64,000 nucleotides of DNA. Origin: Phytophthora sp. 'mugwort'. Lineage: Eukaryota; Oomycota; Peronosporomycetes; Peronosporales; Peronosporaceae. Below are positions 24,086-34,815 of the stretch, in pieces (within the stretch, counting starts at the first letter, position 1; the number at the start of each line of letters is the position of its first letter). The notes under the pieces are model-generated. The model was not told the origin of the DNA and made no database searches. It was given only the letters and a program-made list of their open reading frames with translations. Where the stretch lies: the NCBI GenBank assembly GCA_033558025.1, contig JAUCEF010000012.1, positions 2,666,001 to 2,730,000 on the forward strand, written 5' to 3'. The translations under genes and the position numbers were made by a program.

Positions 24086-24149
24086 TCGGTCGAAAAGCAA
24101 CTCGGTCGAAAAGCAACTCGGTCGAAAAGCAACTCGGTCGAAAAGCAAC
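24086..24149 (+). repeat. Four 16-bp tandem repeats upstream of the Uma2-like gene
   Basis: The unit TCGGTCGAAAAGCAAC occurs four times without interruption, ending 18 bp before the ATG at 24168. It is conserved in copy C at 52384-52447. It is probably part of the promoter or 5' leader; a coding or CRISPR role is not supported. Confidence 0.85.
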
Positions 24150-24167
24150 CAGTGAGAAAGAGCAGCG

Positions 24168-25049
24168 ATGGCGGACAAGCAAAAAACTCACGAAGACGTC
24201 CTTACGCGACTCATGCGCGACTTGGAAACGAAGACGACTTTGTGCTACGTCAAGGACTATCCTGGAGTGGAGCTGAAGCAGTTGAATTATCACGTGAAGA
24301 AGCTCGGTCCACTGGTGAACCCCGTTTTTGGCGAGCAGCCGGCGTTCTTCATCGACGAAGGTCGCTTCATCCCCTTTCGAATGGTCGTGTATGGCAATGA
24401 GAAGGTGGCGGCCAAGATCGCTACGGTTTTGAATAATTGGGCGACGTGGTCTGGAAAAGGAGGCAGAGTGACAACCTCGCAAGGGGCGTTCATTCTGGAG
24501 CAGCGTCCCGGAGGGCCCAACGTGAGAATGCCCGACGTGGCATACACACCGCGAGATGATGACAGGAATTTGACTCGTGAACAGATGTGGACGTATCGTG
24601 GCGATCCCTTTGTTCCCACCTTTGTTGTTGAGATTGATAAGCTCTCTGGTCGAGGCTCTCAACGCAGCGCTCTTGATCGAAAGATGCGAAATGAATATTT
24701 CCAGCACGGCGTCCAGTTGGGTTGGCTGATCGACCCACGCCCAGACTTTCAGCGGATGTATGAGTACTATCTCGACGACAATGGAGACGTACAATGCTCT
24801 GACAACACTGCGTGGAGAGATCTTGACGGTGGCGACGTTCTTCCTGGTTTCACTCTTGTTAGCACTGATTTGGAGATGGTGTTGAACCAGGATTCGGGTT
24901 CGTCATCAGAAGATGAAGTTGATCTGGTGTGTCCCTATCCACGATGCAACAAGCGATTCCGTTCGTATGGTGCATGTGTTGCTCATGCTGAATGGCACCG
25001 TGCTGAGCGCTCTCGACAGAAGTTCTTAGCCAAGCGCGAGAACTCATAG
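24168..25049 (+). CDS. Uma2-like PD-(D/E)xK nuclease with C-terminal C2H2 finger (copy A)
   Basis: An intact 293-residue protein on the strand opposite the polymerase. Residues 120-190 carry the Uma2 pattern: MPDVAYTP (D123), FVVEIDKLS (E155, K158), a KMRNEYFQHGV helix and GWLIDP. Residues 255-277 form a C-x4-C-x12-H-x3-H zinc finger (CPYPRC ... H273, H277). An acidic serine stretch precedes the finger. Uma2 domains are mainly bacterial endonuclease-like proteins of poorly known function; the finger suggests DNA targeting. It lies between the terminal repeat and the polymerase, looks more GC-rich and host-like than its neighbours, and stays open in both copies. It is likely captured cargo. 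Confidence 0.8.
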   Translation: MADKQKTHEDVLTRLMRDLETKTTLCYVKDYPGVELKQLNYHVKKLGPLVNPVFGEQPAFFIDEGRFIPFRMVVYGNEKVAAKIATVLNNWATWSGKGGRVTTSQGAFILEQRPGGPNVRMPDVAYTPRDDDRNLTREQMWTYRGDPFVPTFVVEIDKLSGRGSQRSALDRKMRNEYFQHGVQLGWLIDPRPDFQRMYEYYLDDNGDVQCSDNTAWRDLDGGDVLPGFTLVSTDLEMVLNQDSGSSSEDEVDLVCPYPRCNKRFRSYGACVAHAEWHRAERSRQKFLAKRENS

Positions 25050-25251
25050 TTATCCAGTGTGAACTCATAGCCATCCAGTGTGGCAACTACGCTTCGACAA
25101 GTTCCTATCTAACCATATCGCAGAACTCAAAGCTTGCGATCTAAAGCATAGTTGGCGGCGCTGACTGATTTCTTATTCCTGATTGGTGGCTAAGAGAAGA
25201 TAATAAAAAACTATCTATTGTTTTATCAATATAGTTTGAATGTTGTCGGTC

Positions 25252-25425
25252 GAGCGGTTCTAAAACTACCCTAAGATCCAAAAGACGTTGCTTTCACTCT
25301 AAGGTGGTCGAGAGGTAGCGTCGTCAAAATAGCACCTGGTCCGAAAGAAGGTTCCAGGATTGTTCTCGATCGTAAATTACGGAAAGTAAAAAAACTGCCG
25401 GCGTAATTTTCCAAGTATTACTACT
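25252..25425 (-). repeat. Polinton terminal inverted repeat, polymerase side (copy A)
   Basis: 174 bp matching 51110-51283 (direct copy of the same end) and, less perfectly, 32450-32624 (other end of the element). It reads inward from 25425 as agtagtaatacttgg. Confidence 0.92.
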
Positions 25426-26808
25426 GATGATGGCTCAGACGTGGGCGGCTTTTGGAGATTGTGTACAGGCGCTTTCGCGAAAGCGGCCACGATTGGTGAA
25501 GCGCTGGTCGGCTTCACAACTTCACGGTGTTCATACTTTGGGCACAGAATTGGTTGTCCGAAGCCTTCAGAACCGACGGGAGTCCCGCAGAACGGCTGCA
25601 TGCTCGCCGAACAATCTGGACAAGAGTGCGCACTTCCAACGAGTTTATCATAGCCATCGCAAGGGGTCTATGTCGATGCGTTCCTCGAAGGCATTGCTAC
25701 TTCTTGTTGCTTTCGCGTGGTTGCTGGCTGATGTAAAATTAAACGCTCTGGCTCCAATTTATGATAAATATTGGTCTATTTTCGGGAATTTGGGCTACCT
25801 TCGTATCGCAATTGCAGCTACCGTATATTTTTTTACAATAGCACCACTTATCGTGGTGGACCCTAACCAATCCACGAAGGCGGGCTCGAACCCAGGGCAG
25901 CAAATTAATAGAGTCGGACCTATCCCGCTTCACCAAATTCTCAGAACCACTCACACTAATTACACACCACTAATTGCGGTTGCTACTGTATATATGGAGG
26001 AGTATCCGCAACCTGTGCTTTTGTGGTGTCTGGATATGCAGCAGTAGCTCAGAAAAGAAAAATGAAAATGTAATTACCAGAAAAGTTATTTTTGTAGACG
26101 TAAAAAAAAACACTGCCAGTTTTACGACCATATAAATTATTCGTATTTGTCTGCGATCTTGTCGAATAAATAATTCAGTACAAATATTCCAGTATATTTG
26201 CCGTACAATCATTTATTCAAGGCCTGATCGTTCGCTCTGGCTCTTTTATCAGCAGCAGCCACGCAGAAGATACCAGGTCGGATCCGACGGCAACCAGGGC
26301 AGGTGGAAGGGAACACGTTTTACAAAACGCTCGGGACTTGGATCGCACCCCCGACGAAAACACCCGTCTTTGTTGCGACTGGATCCCCAGTACCTTCCCG
26401 TTGCCTTCGACCTCAAGAGAGAGAGGATCAGACTGTCTATTCAACTTCACGGTGTACAAAATGCCTTCGACTTCAACTTGGACTACATTTGGTGGAGATT
26501 CTAGTCCCCAATAAGACCAAATAGACAAGTCTGCCTCTCTCTCTCTACATTTGGTGGAGATGAGCCGGGTCGACTGATCCAACGCGCAAATCTTTGAGGT
26601 GATCTTCACGGAAACTATACCTTGCCGTTCCGACGATATTAATTAAAAATTAATAACAACAAGAAACAAAGGTTGCATGTACTACATGATTAAAACTCTC
26701 ACTATTTCTTAAAGAGTGTCAATCTTATGCTGGAGCACAATACAACCCGAACCAAGCCTAAAAAGGAGTCTGTCTGGTCGCACTCAGCCCACACACCTCG
26801 CTCGCCAC
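25426..26808. other. Host DNA between element tip and glucosidase; no clear gene
   Basis: A 206-codon plus-strand ORF (25427-26047) has two hydrophobic stretches (ALLLLVAFAWLLA and ATVYFFTIAPLIVV) but starts at the element border and matches nothing I know. A 17-bp sequence, ctacatttggtggagat, occurs at 26482 and again at 26547. It could mark an LTR/primer-binding remnant, but no partner LTR is seen. Confidence 0.35.
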
Positions 26809-29523
26809 TTACACATGCACCTGGCCGCTGAAAACCGCCTCCTCCGCATTCCTACTGATGTAAATGGGACGTTCACCCTTCGCCACTTCCCAGTTCGACG
26901 TGTTCACGTTGTAGAAGCTCAGCTGCTTCTCGCGGATACCGATACTCACTGTCGTGCTCGCGCCGGCCTCCAACTCCACATTCGCGAAACCGACCAGAGC
27001 CGTCGAAGCGAACTGTACGTCCGGATACGCCGTCGCGGCATCCGCTGGTGGGCCAATGTACACTTGCGGCACCTCCACGCCCTTCACACTGCCAGTGTTT
27101 GTCACTGTGAACGACACACTGAAGACTGCGTCAGTGTCGTCCGGGTTGCACGAGACCTCGTAGTTCAGACTGCTACTGCTTTGCTGCTGTGACGAGCTCG
27201 ATGCCGCGAAGTTCGGGTTGCTGTACTCGAACGACGTGTAGCTCAAACCGTAGCCGAACGGGAACAGTACACTCGTGTTCGTGTGCACATACCAGCGGTA
27301 GCCGTTGTTCAGACCCTCGCTAAACGTCGCGTTACCGCTCTCCGTGGCCACGCGCTCCGGGTATTCCGGACTGCGGGTCATTGTCGAGTCCAGACTTGCC
27401 GGGTACGTCACGGGCAGGCGGCCTTGGGGCACGCTATTACCCAGCAGCAGGTCAGCCGTGGCCCACCCACCCTCCTGGTTCGGGTACAGCATCTCCAGAA
27501 CAGCAGCCACGTCGTCCAGCCACGGCATCAGCACGGGCTCGGCGTTGTTCAGCACCACTACAGTGTTCGGATTCGCAGCAGCCACCTTCGTCACCAGCTC
27601 ATCCAGGCCGTCGTCCAGGGTCAGACCAGTCTCGGCGGGGCTATTGGCGAACGCGAACACGATGGGCGTGTCGACCTCCTTGGCGACGTCGACGGTGATC
27701 TGGATGTTGGCTGCACGCTGAGCGGGAGTCACCCAGGTCAAGCGCACAGACGTCTGCTCGTCGATGAGGCCCACGATGTTGGCCTCCAGGTCGTGTCAGC
27801 CTTCCTCCATGTACACGTACGACTTGATATTGTCCCAGTTGTCGCGAGTGGCGATCGAGTTACTCCAGGGCTTCATACCACCATCACCGTACAGGCGGTA
27901 GCCCGCACCGACCTCCGTTCCATTAATGCTGAAAGCACCGATCGCGAAGATGGTGCCATAGTCCGGATTCGTGTGGTTCTCCCATCTCGGGATCGCACGC
28001 GCGAACGAAAACGTGTAGTGCCCGTCCGTCTCTGCGTATACTTGTCCTTGTCATGTATACGACGCGTTCCTCGGTAGAGCAGACGTGCCAGTGAAGTACA
28101 CGATCTCGTCGTCTGACCTGCTGCCCAGGCTATCGTTGCGGCTCAGCCCAGGGTTCCCCAGCAGGTTGCGCAGGTGGGTCGACGGAATGATCGTTCCCTC
28201 CTGGTCCATGCCGACGGCGTTCGCGACGTCCTGACCTAGACGAGATTTCAAAGCCTCAAGCGTCGATACCTGGCGTTCAGTAATGCCGTACGCACGCTCA
28301 GCAAAATTCGTGCCGTGCGTATACTGCACGCCGTTGGGGCCGATGACGGCGATGGACGAGCCCGCCTTGACGGGCAGCGTGTCATTGTGGTTTTTGAGCA
28401 GAATTCCCGACTTGACGGCGATATCGTACGAGATCTTGGCATGATCCTCTACCACATCCTGCGGCAGTGGCGACGAGCCCTCTGTAGTCGTGCCCAGTAG
28501 CCCAAACTCGTCGTACTTGGCCAGGATGTGGCCCACGGCATGGTTCAGATACGACTCGCTCAGGTTTTGTGAGATATAGATGTGATCGTATAGCGCGTCG
28601 TAGTATGAGCCTGTCGGCATCTCGAGGTCCATGCCGGCGATGAGGCTCTCGGCGGTCGAATGCGTGGCGCCCCAGTCGCTCATGACGATGGCAGAGCTGT
28701 TGTAGTCGTTTCGCATGGTGTTGAATAGCGGTTCGTACTCACAGGCCGGAATGCCGTTGATCTGTGCGTACGAACACATGAGCGTGGCGGCATTTCCTTC
28801 TTGCAGAAGAGTGCCGTGAGCAACCCAATACAGCTCTTGAAGCGTCTGCAAGTCCACAACGCTATTGACATCGCCAGCACTTGAACCGGTAGACGACGGT
28901 CCGATCTGTTTGGCGTTGGCCATTGAGCCCTGAGCCTGTAGACTCTCAACACCTTGGACACCGAGACGGGCGTTCAGGTATGGGTCCTCACTGTACGACT
29001 GCCAGAAATTCCCCTCCACGGGGTCCCGCAGGATGTTCACACGAGGTGAGAGAGCTACTGCCATGCTGAACAGCTTGGCCTCCTTGCCCGTGATCACGCC
29101 GTGCTGGTAAGCCGCTTTCAATGACCATGTGGCAGCCACGTTGAGCTGCGTGGGTGGTCCCGTGGCGTTCTGCACGATGTTGATACCAGCTTCACCATCA
29201 GTTAGTCGGATAGAGGGGATGCCCTGCGACGTGATGGGGACGCTGTAGCCGGCCTGCTGCTGGTTGCCGTCTGAGTCGACAGCGCCGTGGACGAGGCTGA
29301 CCGTCTCCTCGGCAGTCAGGGCCTCGATGATGGCGTCAACCTTGTCGTTGCCCGTGCGCCAGGAGACGGTGGCGAGCGGATCGCCGGCGCTAACGAGTTG
29401 CGTACAGAGAGCGAAGGCGATACCCCAAATGTGACGGAGACCATGATCTGATGCTCCGAGTGGGTTGATGTTTGTAGTCGGAGGCACGTTTGCGAATGAA
29501 TGGGAATGCGATCGGGACAACAA
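26809..29523 (-). pseudogene. Glycoside hydrolase family 3 beta-glucosidase with two in-frame TGA stops
   Basis: One reading frame of 904 codons runs through the whole gene, interrupted only by TGA after NASYT (about 28051) and after EEG (about 27796). It shows the GH3 N-terminal barrel (LTDGEAGIN, SPRVNILRDP), the catalytic nucleophile in VMSDWGATHS, the alpha/beta sandwich (SGILLKNHNDTLPV) and the fibronectin-like C-terminal domain (PFGYGLSYTSFEY, VEVPQVYI). A hydrophobic stretch near residue 35 may be a signal peptide. The usual KH substrate-binding pair reads KQ (NAKQIGPSS). Such enzymes cleave beta-glucosides outside the cell. The single-base stops suggest recent inactivation. Confidence 0.85.
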
Positions 29524-31055
29524 ACACTAAATACTTTCAAAGTTGCTGTATTGTTTCTAATATAAACTTGAAATTATGAAGTTGAAGTGCAAGCATAATA
29601 CGTTGACCCGGCCCATGAAGTGCAGCAGTTATGCTGTCAAAGGTACAGTACAATATAAGCGCGCATAGTATGGGTATCAGTTCATGCGTCCATGTACTGT
29701 ACAGTAGCTGCAGCGTGCGTTATGCCCGCTAGGATCGGAGGCCGTCATCAATGATGAGGCCCGCGGAACACGGACTTGATTTGTTTCTCCTTGACGCGCA
29801 GGTAGATCGGCCTGCACTACATTTATAAGTCGTACTTCAAGCTGTATTATCAGAGATGATGGGAGGGAGCCAGACCACTTCAATTTGAACGCTGATAACG
29901 TGGATGAGCCGACTAGCGAGATACGGCGGGGCCGTCTCCCCTAGGCGTAAACGTCTTGGACTTGGAGTTTGTATGCGCAGATCCCATGGCAAACGGCAAC
30001 CACGCATCAGGCCATATGCTCTCGACCCGAGTTCTCCTTCGTTTGTGTTGGCCGCTGCACAGGAGGGTGCATCACTTTCGTCAGCGCAGCATCAGCGCCA
30101 CTGCTTGAACGGAGTCAGATTTGCTAGTGCAGTCCGTCCCCAGCGGTCTCCGACGCGCTATTAAATCGTGTACCTCGGTCATGACGCGCTGAAGCATTCA
30201 AATCCCGTTGCTTTTTGTACGGCATCTTGGTTACTACAACGGGTAATTTGGTGGGACAGCAGCAATATTAACCAACACTAACGTACACTAAGCGACTAAC
30301 GCACACAGTTACTGTACTCTAACGCAGGCAACGAACTCATCAGAATGAAAGGCTTTCATTAGTCATTCAGATACACAAAGACGCTGCGCTCGCGACATCA
30401 GATTTGATTCGAAGTTCAAGTTCCGGTGCCCAGGGGATCCGTGCTCAAGTGGCATTAAGTCCCGCGCTCATGATGGCCGCCCAGCTACATGCACAACTGC
30501 TAGTTATATATATAAAACTCGTGCGAGGCGCATCATAGCGGCGTTATGCGGTGGGTTATTTCATTGCTGCCGTAAATGACGCCTCTCGCCGAAGCACCAC
30601 GCGTACCGTACACAAGTCAAGAGATGCACTGCGATCATTCCCTAAGCAGCGGTCCAGTTCTCTGCAGCCCACTCGTTAGAGAATCGGACACTTTGGCCAG
30701 TTCCAGGCCCCGACTAAAAAAACATGCAACTAGCCAAATTTCATAGTGAGATCCGGGCATTTTTGACAGTGCACATTGCACTACCTTTGGCTGCGCTTCA
30801 ACCTGCGTGGTTGCAGTAGAGCGAGCCCAGTCATCAGCCGCCCAAGCGATTGATGGATTTCTACGGCAAGTCGAGCGATCCAAAGTCGAGTGACGCTGCA
30901 CTGTTAGAGCCCTTTTTTGCGCTCTCTCGCTTCCAAGCCCTTTATATCGCTCCGCGACTATGTCGACGTTAACGTAAGTCAATTTTAGGAAGACATTAAC
31001 CAATTTGGAGCTAAGTGCCTACAACAGTTTCCTCGGCGGTCTGCTCCGCTCGTAA
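29524..31055. other. Intergenic, divergent upstream region of GH3 and CE1
   Basis: No gene is recognised. The stretch separates the divergently transcribed GH3 (minus) and CE1 (plus) and should contain their promoters; no clear core promoter element could be assigned. Confidence 0.4.
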
Positions 31056-32449
31056 ATGAGACCGGTCGCAAGAATCCTTGCCATCGCGGTGTTTGTGGTG
31101 TCGTTGGCCACTGCCACTGACCCACCCACGGTCGCCGTCAAGAATGGATCCTACTACGGCGTCTACCTGGAATACTACGACCAGGACCTCTTCCTTGGAA
31201 TGCCCTACGCGCAGCCACCCGTCGGAGATCTTCGCTTCCGTAACCCCGAGCCTTTAAATACGACGTGGACGGAGGCGAAGAACGCAACGGAGTACTCTCC
31301 GGAGTGTTATGGTTACGGCAGCGACCAATGGGTGCTGGGGAACGTGGTCTCGGAGGATTGCTTAACCATCAACGTAGTGCGCCCCAACAGTATCTCCGAC
31401 GGGGCCGAGCTTCCAGTAGCCGTGTGGATCACGGTGGCGGCTTCACCCAGGGCGGGTCGAGGGATCCTCGTTACAACCAGTCGTACATGATCAAGGAGGC
31501 GACTGATGCTGGTATGCCGTTCATGGGTGTGAGCATTAACTACCGTTTGCAGGCGTTCGGCTTCTTGTGGGGAAGCGCTGTCAAAGAGGCTGACTTCGCG
31601 AACCTTGGTCTGAAGGACCAGCACCTGGCGCTGCACTGGGTTCAGGAGAATATTGCTGCTTTTGGCGGTGATCCGAACAAAGTCACGATCTGGGGCGAGA
31701 GTGCCGGTGCCATGAGCGTTGGCTACCAGCTTCTCGCGTACGACGGCCGCGATGACGGTTTGTACCGTTCAGCAATTATGCAGTTAGGTGCCCCTGCCAA
31801 GGTGCCATCGACATACCTGAACACGACGCAGTGGGATGTGTACTACAACAACATTACGGCAGCGGCCAACTGCAGCTCTGCACCAGACACGCTGCACTGT
31901 CTGCGTCAAGTTCCAGTGGAGACGCTCTCGGCAATCTTCAACAGCTCCGTTGCAACTTCGGCTTCGTATCGTCCGATTGTTGACGGCGACTTCCTCACAG
32001 ACGTGGGTCCAGCACTGCTAACCGAGGGCAAATTCGTGCATGTCCCCATTCTGCACGGTGTGAACAACGACGAAGGTTCGGCCTTCGGTGCTCGTGGTGC
32101 TACAGTGAACAACACGGACGAGTTCATGTCGTTTCTGGTCGACAGTATGGGCGAGACAAAAGAGACGGCAGCGATCCTCGCGGAAGTGTACCCGGACATC
32201 CCCGCTATCGGCATCCCCGGTACTCTACACGGCCGCCCCGCGGTGGACTCGGGTTATGGCAAGATGTACAAGCGCGCTGCCGCATATGGCGGTGATGTGG
32301 TCATGCATGCCCCGCGTCGCTACGTGTCGGAGATTTGGGCTGCTAATGACCACCCGAGCTACAGCTACGTGTTCAACGTCCTAACGGCGGGCAACAACGA
32401 ATACATCGGCGCGACGCACTTCACTGAGGTTGCGTTTGTGTTCTATAAC
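31056..32449 (+). pseudogene. Carboxylesterase CE1, 5' part, cut by Polinton copy B
   Basis: It starts with a signal peptide (MRPVARILAIAVFVVSLATA). Type-B carboxylesterase landmarks follow: FLGMPYAQPPVG, SEDCLTINV, HGGGFTQGG (oxyanion hole), the nucleophile motif GESAGAMS, and the histidine region ATHFTEVAFVFYN. A one-base deletion near 31430, between VWI and HGGG, shifts the frame. The gene is then cut at 32449/32450 by the Polinton tip, with the last six bases tataac forming the target duplication. The missing C-terminal part is at 50813-51103 on the other strand. It would be a secreted ester hydrolase; substrate unknown. Confidence 0.9.
32444..32449 (+). other. 6-bp target site duplication (tataac)
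   Basis: tataac precedes the capsid-side terminal repeat here. Its complement gttata precedes the polymerase-side repeat at 51104-51109, where the other half of CE1 lies. Six-base duplications are typical of Polintons. Confidence 0.85.
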
Positions 32450-32624
32450 AGTAGTAATACTTGGAACATTACGCCGGCAGTTTTTTTTACTTTCCGTAAT
32501 TTACCACCAAGAACATTCCTGGAACCTTCTTTCGGACCAGCTGCTATTTTGACGACGCAACCTCTCGACCACCTGAGAGCGAATGCAACGCCTTTTGGAT
32601 CTTAGGGTGGTTTCAGATCCGCTC
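32450..32624 (+). repeat. Polinton terminal inverted repeat, capsid side (copy B)
   Basis: 175 bp beginning agtagtaatacttggaacat. It resembles the polymerase-side repeats at 51110-51283 and 25425-25252 with scattered substitutions, and similarity ends after ccgctc. Confidence 0.92.
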
Positions 32625-32697
32625 AAGCACTAAGATCGCTCTGTCGGTAATTTCTGAATTAATTAAAAAAAGTCCCAAAAATTTAAAAGGGGGTATG

Positions 32698-32704
32698 TAT
32701 ATAG
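32698..32704 (+). promoter_or_regulatory. TATATAG promoter-like motif
   Basis: TATATAGATA lies 18 bp before the ATG at 32723; the same motif precedes other Polinton genes. Confidence 0.45.
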
Positions 32705-32722
32705 ATACACCCCACTGATAAC

Positions 32723-33025
32723 ATGTCGAATGAACTAACTTTCGGAAAATACAAAGGTAAGACCATTGAAGAGGTCTATGATAGTGATCCCGGCTATTGT
32801 CGTTGGGTTTTCAATCAACCCAATCAAATTACTAGTGATGAAATCAAGATATTCCTCCACAGCAAGTTTCTGACTGATGATAACTCTTACATGATGACTT
32901 GGGGTAAGTATCGAGGTAAGACCCTCAAGCAGATCAGTCGAATGAATCCAGGATATATCGATTACCTTCGCAAGAACCAATTCGTTATTGAAAAGTGTCC
33001 TAAGCTACTGAAAGAGTTAAGCTAA
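32723..33025 (+). CDS. ExoX C-terminal-like duplicated small protein (copy B)
   Basis: An intact 100-residue protein built from two related halves: LTFGKYKGKTIEEVYDSDPGY (residues about 4-24) and MTWGKYRGKTLKQISRMNPGY (about 58-78). This FGKYKGK...DPGY motif is the small domain found at the C-terminus of ExoX-type exonucleases and as a stand-alone protein in phages and large viruses. No exonuclease active-site residues are present. It is the outermost gene at the capsid end and convergent with the major capsid gene (22 bp apart). Copy D keeps it at the same place. Confidence 0.7.
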   Translation: MSNELTFGKYKGKTIEEVYDSDPGYCRWVFNQPNQITSDEIKIFLHSKFLTDDNSYMMTWGKYRGKTLKQISRMNPGYIDYLRKNQFVIEKCPKLLKELS

Positions 33026-33047
33026 GAAAAAAATATTTTTTTAAAAT

Positions 33048-34767
33048 CTAAGCTGTGGTAAAATCTAAAATCTCACCCGTTAGGCGATCGTAAGATAGCT
33101 CTTGCTCACTCACAACCAGTACGAGCATATTTTTTCCTTGGCATCCTGCGTTTATGCCTTGTACCTGAATAGCCTGAGGAATATCACGCTCAGTCAGACG
33201 ACTGACATCAGCAATGAGAACGCGGTTAGTTAGCGACCACGTCTGAGAGTCAAGAAGACCATTCACCAGCTCAGGAGTCAAATCACCATTTATCGATCCA
33301 ATCTTAGCCAGTTCATTGTGAAAGTGGTGGAAGTCATAGTCATGGCTGATATCGAACGTCTGATGAGATCCGATACGAACGTTGAAGTTGCGAATAGACG
33401 ATCCCGGGTGAAGCGACCACGGAGCCGAATCGAAAGGACTCTGAAATTGCTGTACAGCGGCGGAAGCAAAGCTACCCGTCTGTTCAGCGAAAGGAAGAAG
33501 AATAATGTATTTGGCATTTTTAACAGACGCCGACAGTTGGAGATCGAATGCAGCATTATGCTGAGTCGCTTGCTTACCAACAGCAGCACGCTGATAGAAC
33601 CACTGAGCATCGCAGTCATTGTATCGAATTTTCTTAACAGGCTTGAAAATAATAGCCTGAGGGTTCTCAAGATGTACGAACGGTACATACAGACGAGAAG
33701 TGGTGAAAGGCATGTAAGTTCCATCAATATTGGGTTCAAGGGCATTGACTACAGCGCCCCAGCAAATACTGAATGGAGCGGAATTAGCGATGACACCAGC
33801 CATAGGATTACCAGTGGAGGTAGCCGCAAGCATAACAGGGCATACATTACCACTTGCAAGAGTAGTACTTGTTAGAGACAAACCCTTAGCAGCGCTTACA
33901 GCGACAGCGGAAGTACCCTGATTGACGCGGAAGCGAAGACGAATTTGAGGATTGGCCATCAAGTCAAGATCCTTGAAGATAGGATGGAGGTCAGTTAGCT
34001 TGATCTTGAGCATGTAGTTCCACGTTCCCATGATCGCATCAGCAGCGTTAGAGCCAGCAACGCCAAGCACCGCGAGCAGTTTGGTTAGCAATGGTAGTAG
34101 AAGCAGCCGCCGCACCTATCGAAGGCCACGAAGTAGAGAAATCAGCACCAGCGGTAGGAGGGTTCGACAGGAGATGCTTAACGAGACCATCATTGGGGAT
34201 AGAGGCGCCACCGGCGGGACCAGTGGTAGCGAAAGAAGACGTGAATGCAGTAGTGTTGCTGTATCCATCACCGGTAGTCGAGCTTGTAGCAGAGCTGTAT
34301 GAAACGGACTGAGCGGAATCGGGGAAAAGGAACGACTCAGCACCATGCTTTTCAACGTACTGAGGACTATAACCTGTCTGAGCACGAATATTTTTCCAAA
34401 ACAGCTTGTAGTCAGCCATACTGATAATGGTCTTACCATTGAGCTCAAGCGACATGCTATCGATGACATTCCAGTTGCCGCACTTTAGAGTAGCACAGAA
34501 ACGATTGGCAGCAGCGGTCTGAGCGGTACCACCATTCTTCATCGATACCTTGTATGGGAGCATGAGGTAAGCATCGCGAAGACATGCGAATCCCTCAGAA
34601 CCATTAAGCTGAGCAGTTGCATCAATGGTAATGACACCATTCTGGTATGAACCCTGATTCAGATCAATAACAAACGGGACACGCTTGCCGGAAGATACCT
34701 TGATCTCAGGATCGCTCTTGAGCGAACTCTGGTACAAATATTGGTCGGTTAGTTGAGTTTCACTCAT
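33048..34767 (-). pseudogene. Major capsid protein (double jelly-roll), one frameshift (copy B)
   Basis: Two overlapping segments (34767-34048 and 34115-33048) give about 570 codons joined by one frameshift near 34085. N-terminal landmarks are NQGSYQNGVITIDAT and SLELNGKTI; C-terminal ones are MLKIKLTDLHPIFK, PFTTSRLYVPF and IPQAIQVQGIN, shared with copy D. It is the capsomer protein of the Polinton virion. It diverges from the protease gene over a 48-bp gap holding CATATAG. A single frameshift means inactivation is recent. Confidence 0.88.
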
Positions 34768-34815
34768 CGTTGAATCTATATGGTTTCTAATATACTTTTC
34801 AGGAAATTAAATATT
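34768..34815. promoter_or_regulatory. Divergent promoter region, capsid / protease
   Basis: A 48-bp gap between divergent starts. It contains CTATATGG / CATATAG and a second TAATATAC element. Both resemble the elements before other genes of the copies. Confidence 0.45.

Larger units (their letters stand above)
18168..25425 (-). mobile_element. Maverick/Polinton, middle to polymerase-side end (copy A)
   Basis: This is the reverse complement of 51110-58360 in copy C, nearly identical. It runs from the 12th codon of a small cysteine-rich ORF through integrase, polymerase B, a small basic ORF and the Uma2-like gene to an intact terminal repeat. It ends exactly at the element tip (agtagtaatacttgg read inward). 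The host sequence after the tip, gatgat..., does not match the tataac duplication seen at copies B and C. Copy A is one half of a circularly permuted element whose other half is copy B. Confidence 0.9.

Noticed and set aside
24086..24149. Short regular repeats that could suggest a CRISPR array
   Set aside because: The units are directly adjacent with no spacers and sit in a eukaryotic mobile element; this is a simple tandem repeat.
25885..25900. A ctcgaacc sequence resembling the complement of a tRNA B box
   Set aside because: The T arm does not pair and no A box or acceptor stem fits; no tRNA gene can be supported.
25427..26047. A 206-codon ORF next to the copy A tip
   Set aside because: It starts within the junction, matches no family I recognise and has mixed composition; not supported as a gene.
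26217..26609. A 130-codon minus-strand ORF and a duplicated catttggtggagat sequence as a possible LTR remnant
   Set aside because: No second LTR, target duplication or retroelement protein is nearby; evidence is too thin.
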